A DNA stretch of 64,000 bases, taken from assembly GCF_024346675.1 (NCBI RefSeq), contig NZ_AP024851.1:1550001-1614000 (forward strand), given 5' to 3'. Source of the DNA: Photobacterium sanguinicancri. GTDB taxonomy: Bacteria; Pseudomonadota; Gammaproteobacteria; Enterobacterales; Vibrionaceae. The first letter of the stretch is position 1. Each line of letters opens with the position of its first letter. Below, in pieces: positions 17,775 to 26,483 of the stretch. The position numbers were made by a program, and so were the translations under genes. The notes beneath the pieces are model-generated. The model searched no databases, was not told the DNA's origin, and saw only the letters and a program-made list of their open reading frames with translations.

Positions 17775-19760
17775 ATGACGTTCTCCAAGCCTCTTATCGC
17801 GATGTCTATCACATTGGCACTTACAGGCTGCTCGCTTAGCTCTGCACCATCAGACGATGCTTTCACTCTAACCGTTGCTCATATCAACGACACGCATTCA
17901 AACTTCGACCCTGTAAAATCAAGTTTTAAAGCAAACGATACCTTGGTTTACAATGAGTTTGGTGGCTACCCTCGCCTTCAAACTATGGCTGAAGAGTACA
18001 AACAAGCAGCCGCTGAAAACAACGACAGTTTCTTGTTCTTACACGGTGGTGACGCATGGCAAGGCAGCGCATACTTCAAATTAAATGAAGGCGCGATGAA
18101 CGCAGAGCTACTAAGCCGTATGGGCTTGGATGCTATGGCGCTAGGTAACCACGAATTTGACCTTAATAACGCGAAACTGAATACATTCATTAGCGATATT
18201 AATTTCCCGGTTCTAGCTGCAAACGTAGATATCAGTAAAGACCCAGATCTTAAAGGTCAAACGAACCTAAAACCTTTTGTGGTATTCGCATTTGATGGTA
18301 ACGACAAGGTTGAAGTAAAAGATCTAACTAACCTACCAACAGACAAAGATTTAGTCGCTGTATTTGGTATTGCGCTTGATGACATGCCAAACCTGTCACC
18401 AAACACAGGCAAAGTTGAATTCCATAATATGGTGGAATCATCACAAGCAACTGTTGATATGCTAAAAGCGAAAGGCATTAACAACATCGTTGCTGTTACG
18501 CACATTGGTAACGCAGTTGATCTTGATGTTGCATCAAAAGTAAATGGCATCGATCTGATTGTTGGTGGTCACTCACATACCCTACTGGGCGATTTTACCA
18601 ACATTGGTCACGACCACACTGGCACTTACGCACAAATGGTGACAAACCCGAACGGTAATAGCCAAACATGTGTTGTACAAGCAGGTCAATACGCGCAAGC
18701 AATCGGTCAACTTGAAGTAAGCTTTGACAAGCAAGGCGATGTAACCTCTTGTGCTGGTTTGAATACATTGCTAAGTAATGACGAGTACTACCACTCGCCA
18801 ATGCGTGAAGCAGACAGTAAATTCAGCGCGGCTGATAGTGAAAAAGTAGTCGATTTCATCGAAGGTGAAGACAACATCACCATCACCGATGAAGAGGCCT
18901 CAATGCGCTCACTGATCGACTCCAAATACAAACCAGCAGTTGATAAAGCTTACGGTAAAGTGATTGCACAGGTACCTGAAGAAATTAATCACGAGCGCCG
19001 CCCAGGTGACAAAGGCACTGATGAGCATGGTTCAGATGTTGCGGTATTAATTGCAGCTGGCCAATACTACTGGGCTAACACGCCAGAAGTGAAAGCCGTG
19101 ACGGGTATGGACGTTGATTTCGCGCTAATTGGTGCTGGCGGTATCCGTACGAACATTGAAGCCGGTGAATATCGTGAAGGTAACGTTGCCCTTGAGATGC
19201 TACCATTCTCTAACTTCATGTCTGTTGTACCCGTTCAAGGTAAAGACATTAAAGCGTTAATTGAAAGCACAATTACCGCAACGCTACCAGCAGGTGCACA
19301 CGCGGGTAAATTCCCATACGGTGGCCACATTCGTTACCAATTCACTGAAACAAAAGCGAATCAAAGCGGTAAGCTAGATTTTGTTGAAGTTATGACGGGT
19401 ACGGCAAGCAACCCAACATGGACTCCACTACAAGACAACAAAACCTACAACATTGCAGTGAACAACTACAATGCAACAGGTAACGATGGCTGGACTCCAC
19501 TATTTAAAGCACAACAGAAAAACTCTGACCGTGTCGACCTTGCTTATGTCGATGGCAAACTAACGGGCTTTAAAGTGAAAAATATTGACGAAGTGAACGG
19601 TAAATACAAAGTTCGCTACGAAGATAAAGCGCCGAACTGTAAAGCAGCCAATACCCGCTGTAATACTGATGCACAAGCAATGATCGACTACATCGCCAAT
19701 GAGATGCCAGTGATCACGCCACAAAGCTACGAAGTTGTTACATTCAAACGTGCAATGTAA
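17775..19760 (+). CDS. UshA/NutA-type 5'-nucleotidase lipoprotein
   Basis: 661 residues; lipoprotein signal with LALTGC (Cys19). The N-terminal calcineurin-like metallophosphatase domain carries the complete metal-binding set: HINDTHSNF, GGDAWQGS, LGNHEFD, VTHIG and GGHSH. The C-terminal 5'-nucleotidase domain shows IGAGGIRTNI, MLPFSNFMSVVPVQG and the substrate-clamping YNATGNDGW segment. It should release nucleosides and phosphate from nucleotides in the periplasm or on the cell surface, letting the cell use extracellular nucleotides. At 661 residues it is about 100 longer than V. parahaemolyticus NutA as I recall it, mainly from inserts in the first domain (around DISKDPDLKGQTNLK) and before the second. 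Flanked by its own terminator. Confidence 0.92.
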   Translation: MTFSKPLIAMSITLALTGCSLSSAPSDDAFTLTVAHINDTHSNFDPVKSSFKANDTLVYNEFGGYPRLQTMAEEYKQAAAENNDSFLFLHGGDAWQGSAYFKLNEGAMNAELLSRMGLDAMALGNHEFDLNNAKLNTFISDINFPVLAANVDISKDPDLKGQTNLKPFVVFAFDGNDKVEVKDLTNLPTDKDLVAVFGIALDDMPNLSPNTGKVEFHNMVESSQATVDMLKAKGINNIVAVTHIGNAVDLDVASKVNGIDLIVGGHSHTLLGDFTNIGHDHTGTYAQMVTNPNGNSQTCVVQAGQYAQAIGQLEVSFDKQGDVTSCAGLNTLLSNDEYYHSPMREADSKFSAADSEKVVDFIEGEDNITITDEEASMRSLIDSKYKPAVDKAYGKVIAQVPEEINHERRPGDKGTDEHGSDVAVLIAAGQYYWANTPEVKAVTGMDVDFALIGAGGIRTNIEAGEYREGNVALEMLPFSNFMSVVPVQGKDIKALIESTITATLPAGAHAGKFPYGGHIRYQFTETKANQSGKLDFVEVMTGTASNPTWTPLQDNKTYNIAVNNYNATGNDGWTPLFKAQQKNSDRVDLAYVDGKLTGFKVKNIDEVNGKYKVRYEDKAPNCKAANTRCNTDAQAMIDYIANEMPVITPQSYEVVTFKRAM

Positions 19761-19782
19761 TTTCTAAGTAAGCCAATATATT

Positions 19783-19808
19783 AAGGGTCTAGTGATAGGC
19801 CCTTTCTT
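19783..19808 (+). terminator. Rho-independent terminator after 5'-nucleotidase
   Basis: Nine-base-pair stem AAGGGTCTA/TAGGCCCTT (one T-G pair), GTGA loop (19792-19795), followed by a short pyrimidine tail TCTTAC. Confidence 0.75.
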
Positions 19809-19897
19809 ACATTAAATACATATCCGAGTGGTTATTATATTTGAACCTTTATAAATCAATCACTTTGTCAACACATCGAAAGCGAGATAATTAAGTA

Positions 19898-20476
19898 TTA
19901 ATTTTCTCTCCCTTCCTCTGCCCATTTAACCCTAACTTCCTTGGGAGAAAGAGGCGGAAAGATCACACCGCGATCAATTAACTGTTGCTTGACTTTCACA
20001 GCCCATTTATAGGCATCCGTATCTGTATCCAATAAAATATTGCTTAGGCTATCATGTATTTGCCAAGCCATATCAGAACCACCAGGAGTTCTACCCGCAT
20101 GATCAGCACCTAACTCCATTAAGTAGTGGGCTACTTCAAAGTTATTTATGTATAAAGCATAATGTGCGCTATTTACATTTCTTTTATCAGTTAAAATACG
20201 GGTTAAATCAGCAACTTCTTCTACCATCCACTCAACAGGTAATAATGTAACTGGCTTGATACTTTGATCACCCCACTGCGCCCGACATTTTGCCATGCTA
20301 CCGCCACCTAACCATTCAAAATAATGGCTAAAACCAGATGCTCGCTGGCAACAGGTAAGCAAGTTATCGTCGCAATATTGATAGTGTTCGGTCTGTTTAT
20401 TTCGGTTTGTTGCCGCAACAAGCTGCCCGTCGGCATTATAGCTATAAGAAGCGATGACGTTGACTATACTGTCGAG
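19898..20476 (-). pseudogene. Rhs fragment fused to an ankyrin-like probable immunity remnant
   Basis: Read leftward, the frame opens directly after a TAG at 20477-20479 with no start codon. It gives an Rhs core fragment (IASYSYNADGQLVAATNRN, then ...RASGFSHYFEWLGGG...) that aligns residue for residue with the intact Rhs at about 24180-24370 up to the QWGD/QYGD position. There it changes abruptly into ~120 residues with an ankyrin-like repeat (YINNFEVAHYLMELGAD) and an acidic C-terminus. A TTG-initiated piece (20362-19898) would still be translatable. This looks like a scar of an earlier Rhs-toxin-immunity module in which toxin coding sequence has been deleted. Immunity as the original job of the ankyrin part is inference. 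Confidence 0.7.
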
Positions 20477-20615
20477 CTAGCGATTCAGGATGTCCCAACA
20501 AAGTGGTCGAAGCCCATTCATAATTGGAAAGCGGTGATGAACCGTTTTATTATTGAATTTGAAGACCACTTAAAAGATCACATTTAAAGAGGTAATTACA
20601 CAGAATTATTTACAG
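20471..20615 (+). mobile_element. 3' remnant of an IS256-family (Mutator-type) insertion sequence
   Basis: On the plus strand, codons from about 20471 to the TAA at 20585-20587 encode ELAIQDVPTKWSKPIHNW and NRFIIEFEDHLKDHI. This is the characteristic C-terminus of IS256-family transposases (…A.Q....KW..PI.NW...+NRF.I.F..R…). After the stop comes ATTACACAGAATTATTTACAGG, which resembles the right terminal inverted repeat of this family. Only ~38 transposase residues remain; the catalytic domain and left end are gone. It abuts the Rhs fragment on one side and the SUKH immunity gene on the other. Confidence 0.75.
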
Positions 20616-20655
20616 GATCTAATTTACAGTCTCCTTTTTCATAAAATAACCACTA

Positions 20656-21099
20656 TTACTCAAAATAAAATTTGGGGCTATTCAGTAACTTTAGAGCAAG
20701 TGCTCCCACATCCTCTGCGAGAGCAACAGAGCCACCATCATCACGATAAACTCTGTCTGGAAATTGCGAATTAGGGCGAACAACTAAAAATTTATCACCT
20801 CCACAATCTAAAATAGGTAAGTCTCCATCTAAAAATACATCTAATGGGGAAAATTCTGACTCACATTTATATAAGTCAACAATATCTAACGGATGAATAA
20901 TTAAATTTCTCACATCAGCACAAGTATCATCACCTAACCAACCATACCCAATCGATGAATAGAATCTCTTTAAGCTTAATGGTAATGAGAAACCTAGTTC
21001 TACTTCAGCCTCATTAACGTCTTCAACTTCAACAGGCAGAAAGCGAATAGAACCTGTATCTAAGTTGACATAACTCTTTAATACATCAATTTTACTCAT
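20656..21099 (-). CDS. SUKH (SMI1/KNR4) family immunity protein
   Basis: 147 residues. It shows the SUKH pattern: an N-terminal helix, then EVELGFSLPLSLKRFYSSIGYGWLG-like sequence (positions ~32-57), where 'LP..L+.FY...G+G' is the family signature. Central strands (LPILDCGGDKFLVV) and a C-terminal helix follow. Such proteins neutralise contact-dependent toxins, often nucleases. The gene begins 11 bases after the Rhs effector stop codon, so it is almost certainly its cognate immunity gene, protecting the producer from its own Rhs tip. Confidence 0.85.
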   Translation of the reverse strand: MSKIDVLKSYVNLDTGSIRFLPVEVEDVNEAEVELGFSLPLSLKRFYSSIGYGWLGDDTCADVRNLIIHPLDIVDLYKCESEFSPLDVFLDGDLPILDCGGDKFLVVRPNSQFPDRVYRDDGGSVALAEDVGALALKLLNSPKFYFE

Positions 21100-21110
21100 T
21101 TTTAATTACC

Positions 21111-24100
21111 TCAAAATCTATCCACAATTTTACTATAACCACTACCTGCTCCGTGGATACCTCCTTGATGAGCATTCGGCCTCTCAGCTGGAACTATATT
21201 CCACCAAGAGTGGGGAGCATTATATTGATTTGGTATTATCTCATGCGCATCAAAATATTCACCCTTTCTTATGTAAACTCTTCCCCTTTTTGATAGTTTA
21301 TCCTCCTCATATCTTGGCCACTTTTGCCCTGTATTCATTTCCCACTCTTTTATCAACTGATCTTTTGTTGAGTTAGTCCACCGATGAGCTTTCGCATCTT
21401 GAGTAGAAAGTTTTTTAATACCATTATCTTTATTTCTAAGAAACTCTTTAATCAAGGCCTTCTGGTCTCGGCCGAGTTTAACTTTTGAAAACTTTTCTAC
21501 CTCTCTAATATATTGTTTAAATATTGGAAGGTTGCTAATACCAACAACTTTAGTCACGCTCCCTTTAACTAACGATCTCGGATTAACCACCATCCCAATC
21601 GCCGCTAGGTTACTACCAAGTCCTTCCCAGTTACGACACTCCCAATTAGCGACTGTGTTTACCTTCAGCTCTTGCGCTGCACCCAATGCGTCGTTGATTC
21701 TTGCATTGGTTCTATCAACTGCATGGGTGGTAAAACCAAGTGGGCGAGTCACAATATCAATAGGATAGTATACCGCATCAACTACCGTATAGAGTGTATC
21801 CCATGCAACGCCAGTAGGATCCGCATATATTGCTTCAATAGTCCCTGTAACTGCGTTTCCAGAATATTTAGTTATACCACCAAGAAAGTACGCTGAATTT
21901 AAGAGTGCATTTCCTCCCCCCTCTTTACAACTCAACCCCAATGGATCGACCCATTGCACGGGATTGGGCGCATAACGATAGTGATTTATTCCCCCCAATA
22001 AGCCAATCGGATCTTGGTGGATAAAGCGACCCGTGATCGGATCGTAGTAACGGAAGCGGTTATAGTGCAGGCCTGACTCGTCATCAAAATACTGCCCTTG
22101 GTAGCGCAGGGGGTTTTTGACTTTTTCTATGGTGATATCAGCAAAGCCAAAGGTACGATAATTGGCTTGCCATACCGTTTCTCCGCAACTATCGGTAATC
22201 GCCAGGGGTGTGCCTTGGTGATCGGTGTGGAAATAGTAGACTTCACCGTTATCAATCAAAGCCAGTGGGGTGAAATCATTCGGTGCATAGATATACCAGC
22301 GGTACTGGCCTTGCTGATATTCGCCAATGAGTTGATCACCATCCCACAGAAAATCAACCATTTCTTGCTCGGTCACTTTACGGCTACGGCGCCCTTGCGC
22401 ATCGTATTCATAAAAACTTGTTCGGCCTTGATGATTAACTTGAACAAGTTGATTAAGCCCATTGAATTGGCGATGCTGGGTCGCACTCTGGGAGCGTGAG
22501 AGGATCTGGTTACCGTACAGATCATAATTAAACGCAATATCCTTGTGCGCTAATAGTTGATCTTGCTCGACCACACTTGATTCAGATACCGGATTACCAA
22601 AGCTATCAAACTTATAACGATGAATATCTAAGCCAATACGGTGTGATTGAAGTTGGTTTAGCGCATCAAAGCTATAGGCTTGTTCACCTAGGTGGCGATC
22701 ATGAATACGGGTGAGTTGACTGGCTTGGTCGTAAAAATAATGGCGGTCGTGGCTACTTTTTTTATCACTTAATGGCGTATTCCACTGCTGATGAGACAAG
22801 CGGCCTTGTTCGTCATAGTGTGTATTCAGATTAAACCCATTACCTTGTTGGCGTTGACACTCCCTTCCTTGATTATCATGTGATATATCGAGGATCATCT
22901 CACCATTAAGCAAGATCTGGCTCAATTGCTGATTAGCGTCATACTGGTAGGTGATATTTTGGCTATCAGCCAGTACTAACTGCTGACGTAACCCTTGGCG
23001 GTTAAAACCATATTGAAACTGATGATGATCTTGCCAAGTGGCAACAGGATGCGAATGCAACAGCCACTCTTGGCGTAATTTTCTTGTCGCTGTATTGGCA
23101 TTAATGAGGCGATTAGCATCATCATAGTGGAACTGAATGCTGTCTCGTGTGCCGCTTGCAGACACGGCAAACATAGTCGTCACACGCCCTGCAATATCTC
23201 GCTGTATACGAACATTTCTGTCGGCTTCTTGGAGTGCGATTAACTCTCCGTTCTCATCGTAACGGTAGTGCTGTTCGCGTCCATCAAAGCCGACAGTGCG
23301 ACTCAAGCGCTCTTCTTCATCCCATTCCAGTTGATAACAACAACCATCACTTCGGCTAATACCTACGAGGTTTCTCTCTTCATCATACTGGTAAGCAATA
23401 TGACTGCCATCAGCTTGAATAAGCGCTTCAGGCTGAGATAATCCCCCCCAAATCACCCGTAATTTACGGCCAATAGGATCGGTATGGCTAACAATACGCC
23501 CGGCCTGATCATACTCGAACGAATGGGTTATTACGGGTTCATCTGATCCTGGATGATATTGGCTACTTTTAGTGATATTACCACTGCTATCACGTTGAAA
23601 AGCGGCAACCTTCCCATCAGGATAAGCGACACCATTTATTTCACTAGTACTATCATAGCTATAACGTGTAAGTGCATTATTCACTTTTACAGCATCAAGC
23701 AAGCCACGTTCATTCCACCAATATTGTAGCTGATCACCATTAGCCGCTAGCTGCTTAGTCAATCGACCTTGATGATCATAAAGGTATTCATCATTACGCC
23801 CATCTGGATGTGTCGTTGAAAGTAATAATCCAAGGCTATTAAAGCGATGGGAAGTCACTAAGCCCTGTGTGTTTACTTGCTCAATACATTGGCCAAAACG
23901 GTTATAACGAAAAGCCGTTAATTCACCACTCGGCATTTCTAGTTCAGCTAATAATCCTTGATTATTGTAGCGATAATGCGTCACCCCGTTATTAGGCGCT
24001 ATCTCGGTGACTTTTAAACCCAGTTGATTATAGTAATACTGCCAACGCGCCCCTTTCGGGCTCACTTTCTCAAGCAGTAATCCTTGTTCGTTATGTCGAT

Positions 24101-25415
24101 AGTGCCATTGATGACCGCGACTATCAGTACTGATACTGACCTTAGCTTGATCGTCATAATCAAATTGGTAATGATAATTGCCTTTATCGCCATACTGGCT
24201 ACAGCATTTAGCGCTTTTACCGTCACCTAGCCATTCAAAATAATGACGAAACCCGGATGCACGAGTACGACAAGTTATCAAATGATCATCACGGTATTGA
24301 TAGTGCTCAGTCTGCTGATTACGATTAGTTGCAGAGATCTGATGACCATTCTCATCATATTGATAAGAGGCAAGCACAATGATCGGATCATTTTTAGAAA
24401 CTTGAGGGACTTCAACTGAAATAAGATGACCGCTGCGGTCGTACCTTAGTGCTAATACAAGGTAACCATTAATATCAATACCTGTCATTCTTCCAGCAAC
24501 TGAATACTGAAAACCATATTGGACAGTTTGATTGATACGGAGTTTGTCCATTCGCCAGGCACCATGAAGCCAGTTAAAGCGAATTTGACGGCCATCTTTT
24601 AGGCGTAACAAATGATATTTTTCTGGATGATGGTACAGACTAGCACCAGCACGAATTTGATAGCTAACAGCGCCAATATCGACATCATCGAAAAACAATG
24701 TGCTACCTTCGTTATCGGTAAAACACCATTGCTTCGGAAGCTCTTTTTTTTCCGATGTATCAACCAAGCTTAACTCGTATTGGAATTTACTTCGCCAGCC
24801 AAATCCCATGCCAATGTCAATATTACATTGACCAGAACGATATATACGCCCCCACTCAAGCGAATGCCCTCCAGCTAATGTTACATCGGTAAGTGAGAGT
24901 ACTTCCTCACCCGTTACCATCGAAACGGGGTCACCACAAAATTCAGTTTCACTTAAAGATACAGCTGGCGTATCCATCCGTATTGCATCATCACCAACAG
25001 TCTCCTTTTGCTGTGTAGAACCGCCAGCTTTGGGTAACGATGCCTGGCTTTGAACAGGTGGGATACTGGGTTGTTCTTCATGTGCAATTACGGGCTTTGT
25101 CTCTGGCATCCTTAAACAGGACAAACGCTGCTTCATGAGTGCTTGGTTTAAGACTTGCAATATTTCAGTCTTATACGCAGATGGCTCTAATCGCGCTCGT
25201 CTTGCCAAGGTTGGTTCAACCAATTCAGCAACAGACAATAAATCACGACCATGAACACCTTCGTAAAGATGCTCAAACATTTTTATTAATATATGGGCAG
25301 CAGAAGGATGGTTAAAAGTAACAGCATCAAGATTACCAGCCTGCTGAGGAGTAGTCACAAAGTGATATACCATGCCATCGCTGGCCTTGAGTTTAATGCC
25401 AATAACCAAACTCAT
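21111..25415 (-). CDS. Rhs-family T6SS effector with C-terminal HNH-type nuclease tip
   Basis: 1434 residues. The N-terminal ~150 residues are a polar adaptor-like region without PAAR motif or membrane helix. A DUF6531-like start follows (CGDPVSMVTGEEVLSL, ~160-175), then about 900 residues of YD/Rhs repeats building the shell. The core closes with GGINHYRYAPNPVQWVDPLGL; the DPxGL motif, ending at residue 1161, marks the self-cleavage site. The variable tip (1162-1434) ends with AHEIIPNQY (His1391), APHSWWNIVPA (His1402) and HQGGIHG (His1416, His1421), as in HNH/ENDO VII-superfamily toxins. It should be loaded on the VgrG spike and degrade nucleic acid in rival cells. Its start overlaps the end of the ketosynthase-like gene, and the SUKH immunity gene follows. 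Confidence 0.92.
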   Translation of the reverse strand: MSLVIGIKLKASDGMVYHFVTTPQQAGNLDAVTFNHPSAAHILIKMFEHLYEGVHGRDLLSVAELVEPTLARRARLEPSAYKTEILQVLNQALMKQRLSCLRMPETKPVIAHEEQPSIPPVQSQASLPKAGGSTQQKETVGDDAIRMDTPAVSLSETEFCGDPVSMVTGEEVLSLTDVTLAGGHSLEWGRIYRSGQCNIDIGMGFGWRSKFQYELSLVDTSEKKELPKQWCFTDNEGSTLFFDDVDIGAVSYQIRAGASLYHHPEKYHLLRLKDGRQIRFNWLHGAWRMDKLRINQTVQYGFQYSVAGRMTGIDINGYLVLALRYDRSGHLISVEVPQVSKNDPIIVLASYQYDENGHQISATNRNQQTEHYQYRDDHLITCRTRASGFRHYFEWLGDGKSAKCCSQYGDKGNYHYQFDYDDQAKVSISTDSRGHQWHYRHNEQGLLLEKVSPKGARWQYYYNQLGLKVTEIAPNNGVTHYRYNNQGLLAELEMPSGELTAFRYNRFGQCIEQVNTQGLVTSHRFNSLGLLLSTTHPDGRNDEYLYDHQGRLTKQLAANGDQLQYWWNERGLLDAVKVNNALTRYSYDSTSEINGVAYPDGKVAAFQRDSSGNITKSSQYHPGSDEPVITHSFEYDQAGRIVSHTDPIGRKLRVIWGGLSQPEALIQADGSHIAYQYDEERNLVGISRSDGCCYQLEWDEEERLSRTVGFDGREQHYRYDENGELIALQEADRNVRIQRDIAGRVTTMFAVSASGTRDSIQFHYDDANRLINANTATRKLRQEWLLHSHPVATWQDHHQFQYGFNRQGLRQQLVLADSQNITYQYDANQQLSQILLNGEMILDISHDNQGRECQRQQGNGFNLNTHYDEQGRLSHQQWNTPLSDKKSSHDRHYFYDQASQLTRIHDRHLGEQAYSFDALNQLQSHRIGLDIHRYKFDSFGNPVSESSVVEQDQLLAHKDIAFNYDLYGNQILSRSQSATQHRQFNGLNQLVQVNHQGRTSFYEYDAQGRRSRKVTEQEMVDFLWDGDQLIGEYQQGQYRWYIYAPNDFTPLALIDNGEVYYFHTDHQGTPLAITDSCGETVWQANYRTFGFADITIEKVKNPLRYQGQYFDDESGLHYNRFRYYDPITGRFIHQDPIGLLGGINHYRYAPNPVQWVDPLGLSCKEGGGNALLNSAYFLGGITKYSGNAVTGTIEAIYADPTGVAWDTLYTVVDAVYYPIDIVTRPLGFTTHAVDRTNARINDALGAAQELKVNTVANWECRNWEGLGSNLAAIGMVVNPRSLVKGSVTKVVGISNLPIFKQYIREVEKFSKVKLGRDQKALIKEFLRNKDNGIKKLSTQDAKAHRWTNSTKDQLIKEWEMNTGQKWPRYEEDKLSKRGRVYIRKGEYFDAHEIIPNQYNAPHSWWNIVPAERPNAHQGGIHGAGSGYSKIVDRF

Positions 25416-26371
25416 TATGCAGCATCACTTTTTTCACTTTCCCAGCCAAATAGGGCTGCACTCTGGTATAAACCATCAGAGATATCTAATTGTAAGATAG
25501 ATTGTCCAGATTCTAATTCGCCTTTTTGATACAAACTTTGAGTGTGCAGTAAATTAAACAGCCCGACAGTTGTACCTAAGTCTCCGACTCGAACACCATT
25601 AAAGAAGCACTTCAGATCACTACTTAATGAGGAAGCTATTTCAGAGAGTTGCCCAAGCCATTCATTAGCCATTCTTGATGTATTATTCAAAGGAAGGTGG
25701 ATCGCATCAATAGAAGATTGGTACTGTTTGTTAAATAAATAAAATAGATTAGCCACACCTTGCCCCGGTTCATTTACTCGCGTTAGTGCAACCTTTCCAT
25801 ACCAATTAATAACTAAACCCACCTTAGAATATTCAACGTTAACTAACGCCGCACTATCACAAGCTGTTATATGTGGTTCTTCATAACATTGAATATCGCT
25901 ATATGATTTTGACGATGTTGGACATAATCGCTGATGAGTATCTATAGAAATAATCAATAATTTAGAAGCATATTCTTGTTTAAAAAGATTTTCTATTTGC
26001 TTAAGAGCAAGCAGGCATGCCGAACGACCATAAGGGTAGAAGTAAATTTCCCTATGTTCAGCTAAAGAGGGTAAGACTTTACAATACGAATTAAATAGCG
26101 AAGCAGTACTATCTTTTGAACCTAACGCAGGTGTCAGAAATAAGATAGGATGAGACTGCCAATCGTCAGGAAGACTATCGACACACTGATGAAATAATTG
26201 AGTCAAGCGAGCAATATAATCTAATGATAGATCATATATAGTTAAATGTGCTCGCCCTTGATTGGATTCAGAACCAATCCATTCAGCTGCTATATTCTCT
26301 TGACCAAACAGCTTTTCTTGATCTGACTCAACACCAACTTTTAGCACTAATGGCGAAAATAATAAGGGCAT
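25415..26371 (-). CDS. degenerate ketosynthase/thiolase-like protein, putative Rhs-loading adaptor
   Basis: 318 residues, between vgrG and rhs and overlapping the rhs start by one base. Several stretches resemble beta-ketoacyl synthases in the right order. GRSACLLAL (115-123) lies where the catalytic-Cys elbow would be (Cys119). CDSAALVNVE (171-180) resembles the 'GEGAGALVLE' loop. IHLPLNNTSRMANEW (224-238) resembles 'AHGTST..ND..E' (His225). VGDLGTTVGLFNLL (262-275) takes the place of 'TGHTLGAAG', with Asp264 instead of the second His. DGLYQSAALFGW closes it like 'GFGG.N.AL'. A catalytic role is doubtful. The location suggests a scaffold or chaperone that helps mount Rhs on VgrG. Both fold and role are inference. 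Confidence 0.55.
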   Translation of the reverse strand: MPLLFSPLVLKVGVESDQEKLFGQENIAAEWIGSESNQGRAHLTIYDLSLDYIARLTQLFHQCVDSLPDDWQSHPILFLTPALGSKDSTASLFNSYCKVLPSLAEHREIYFYPYGRSACLLALKQIENLFKQEYASKLLIISIDTHQRLCPTSSKSYSDIQCYEEPHITACDSAALVNVEYSKVGLVINWYGKVALTRVNEPGQGVANLFYLFNKQYQSSIDAIHLPLNNTSRMANEWLGQLSEIASSLSSDLKCFFNGVRVGDLGTTVGLFNLLHTQSLYQKGELESGQSILQLDISDGLYQSAALFGWESEKSDAA

Positions 26372-26483
26372 AACTACCTAACCAACACTTAAATCAAAAT
26401 AAAACTAAGCCTTAGCACTCATTAACTTTAATTTTTACTTTTGTTTGCTAAAGCTCTCCTACCGTCGATTGCTACTCAAACAG

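Noticed and set aside
20324-20470. N-terminal part of an 87-codon plus-strand frame over the Rhs scar
   Set aside because: These codons are antisense to the Rhs fragment; only the last ~38 codons (IS256 transposase end) are meaningful.
22000-24400. Apparent tandem protein repeats with DNA similarity between units
   Set aside because: These are ordinary YD repeats of the Rhs shell, not a separate repeat element.
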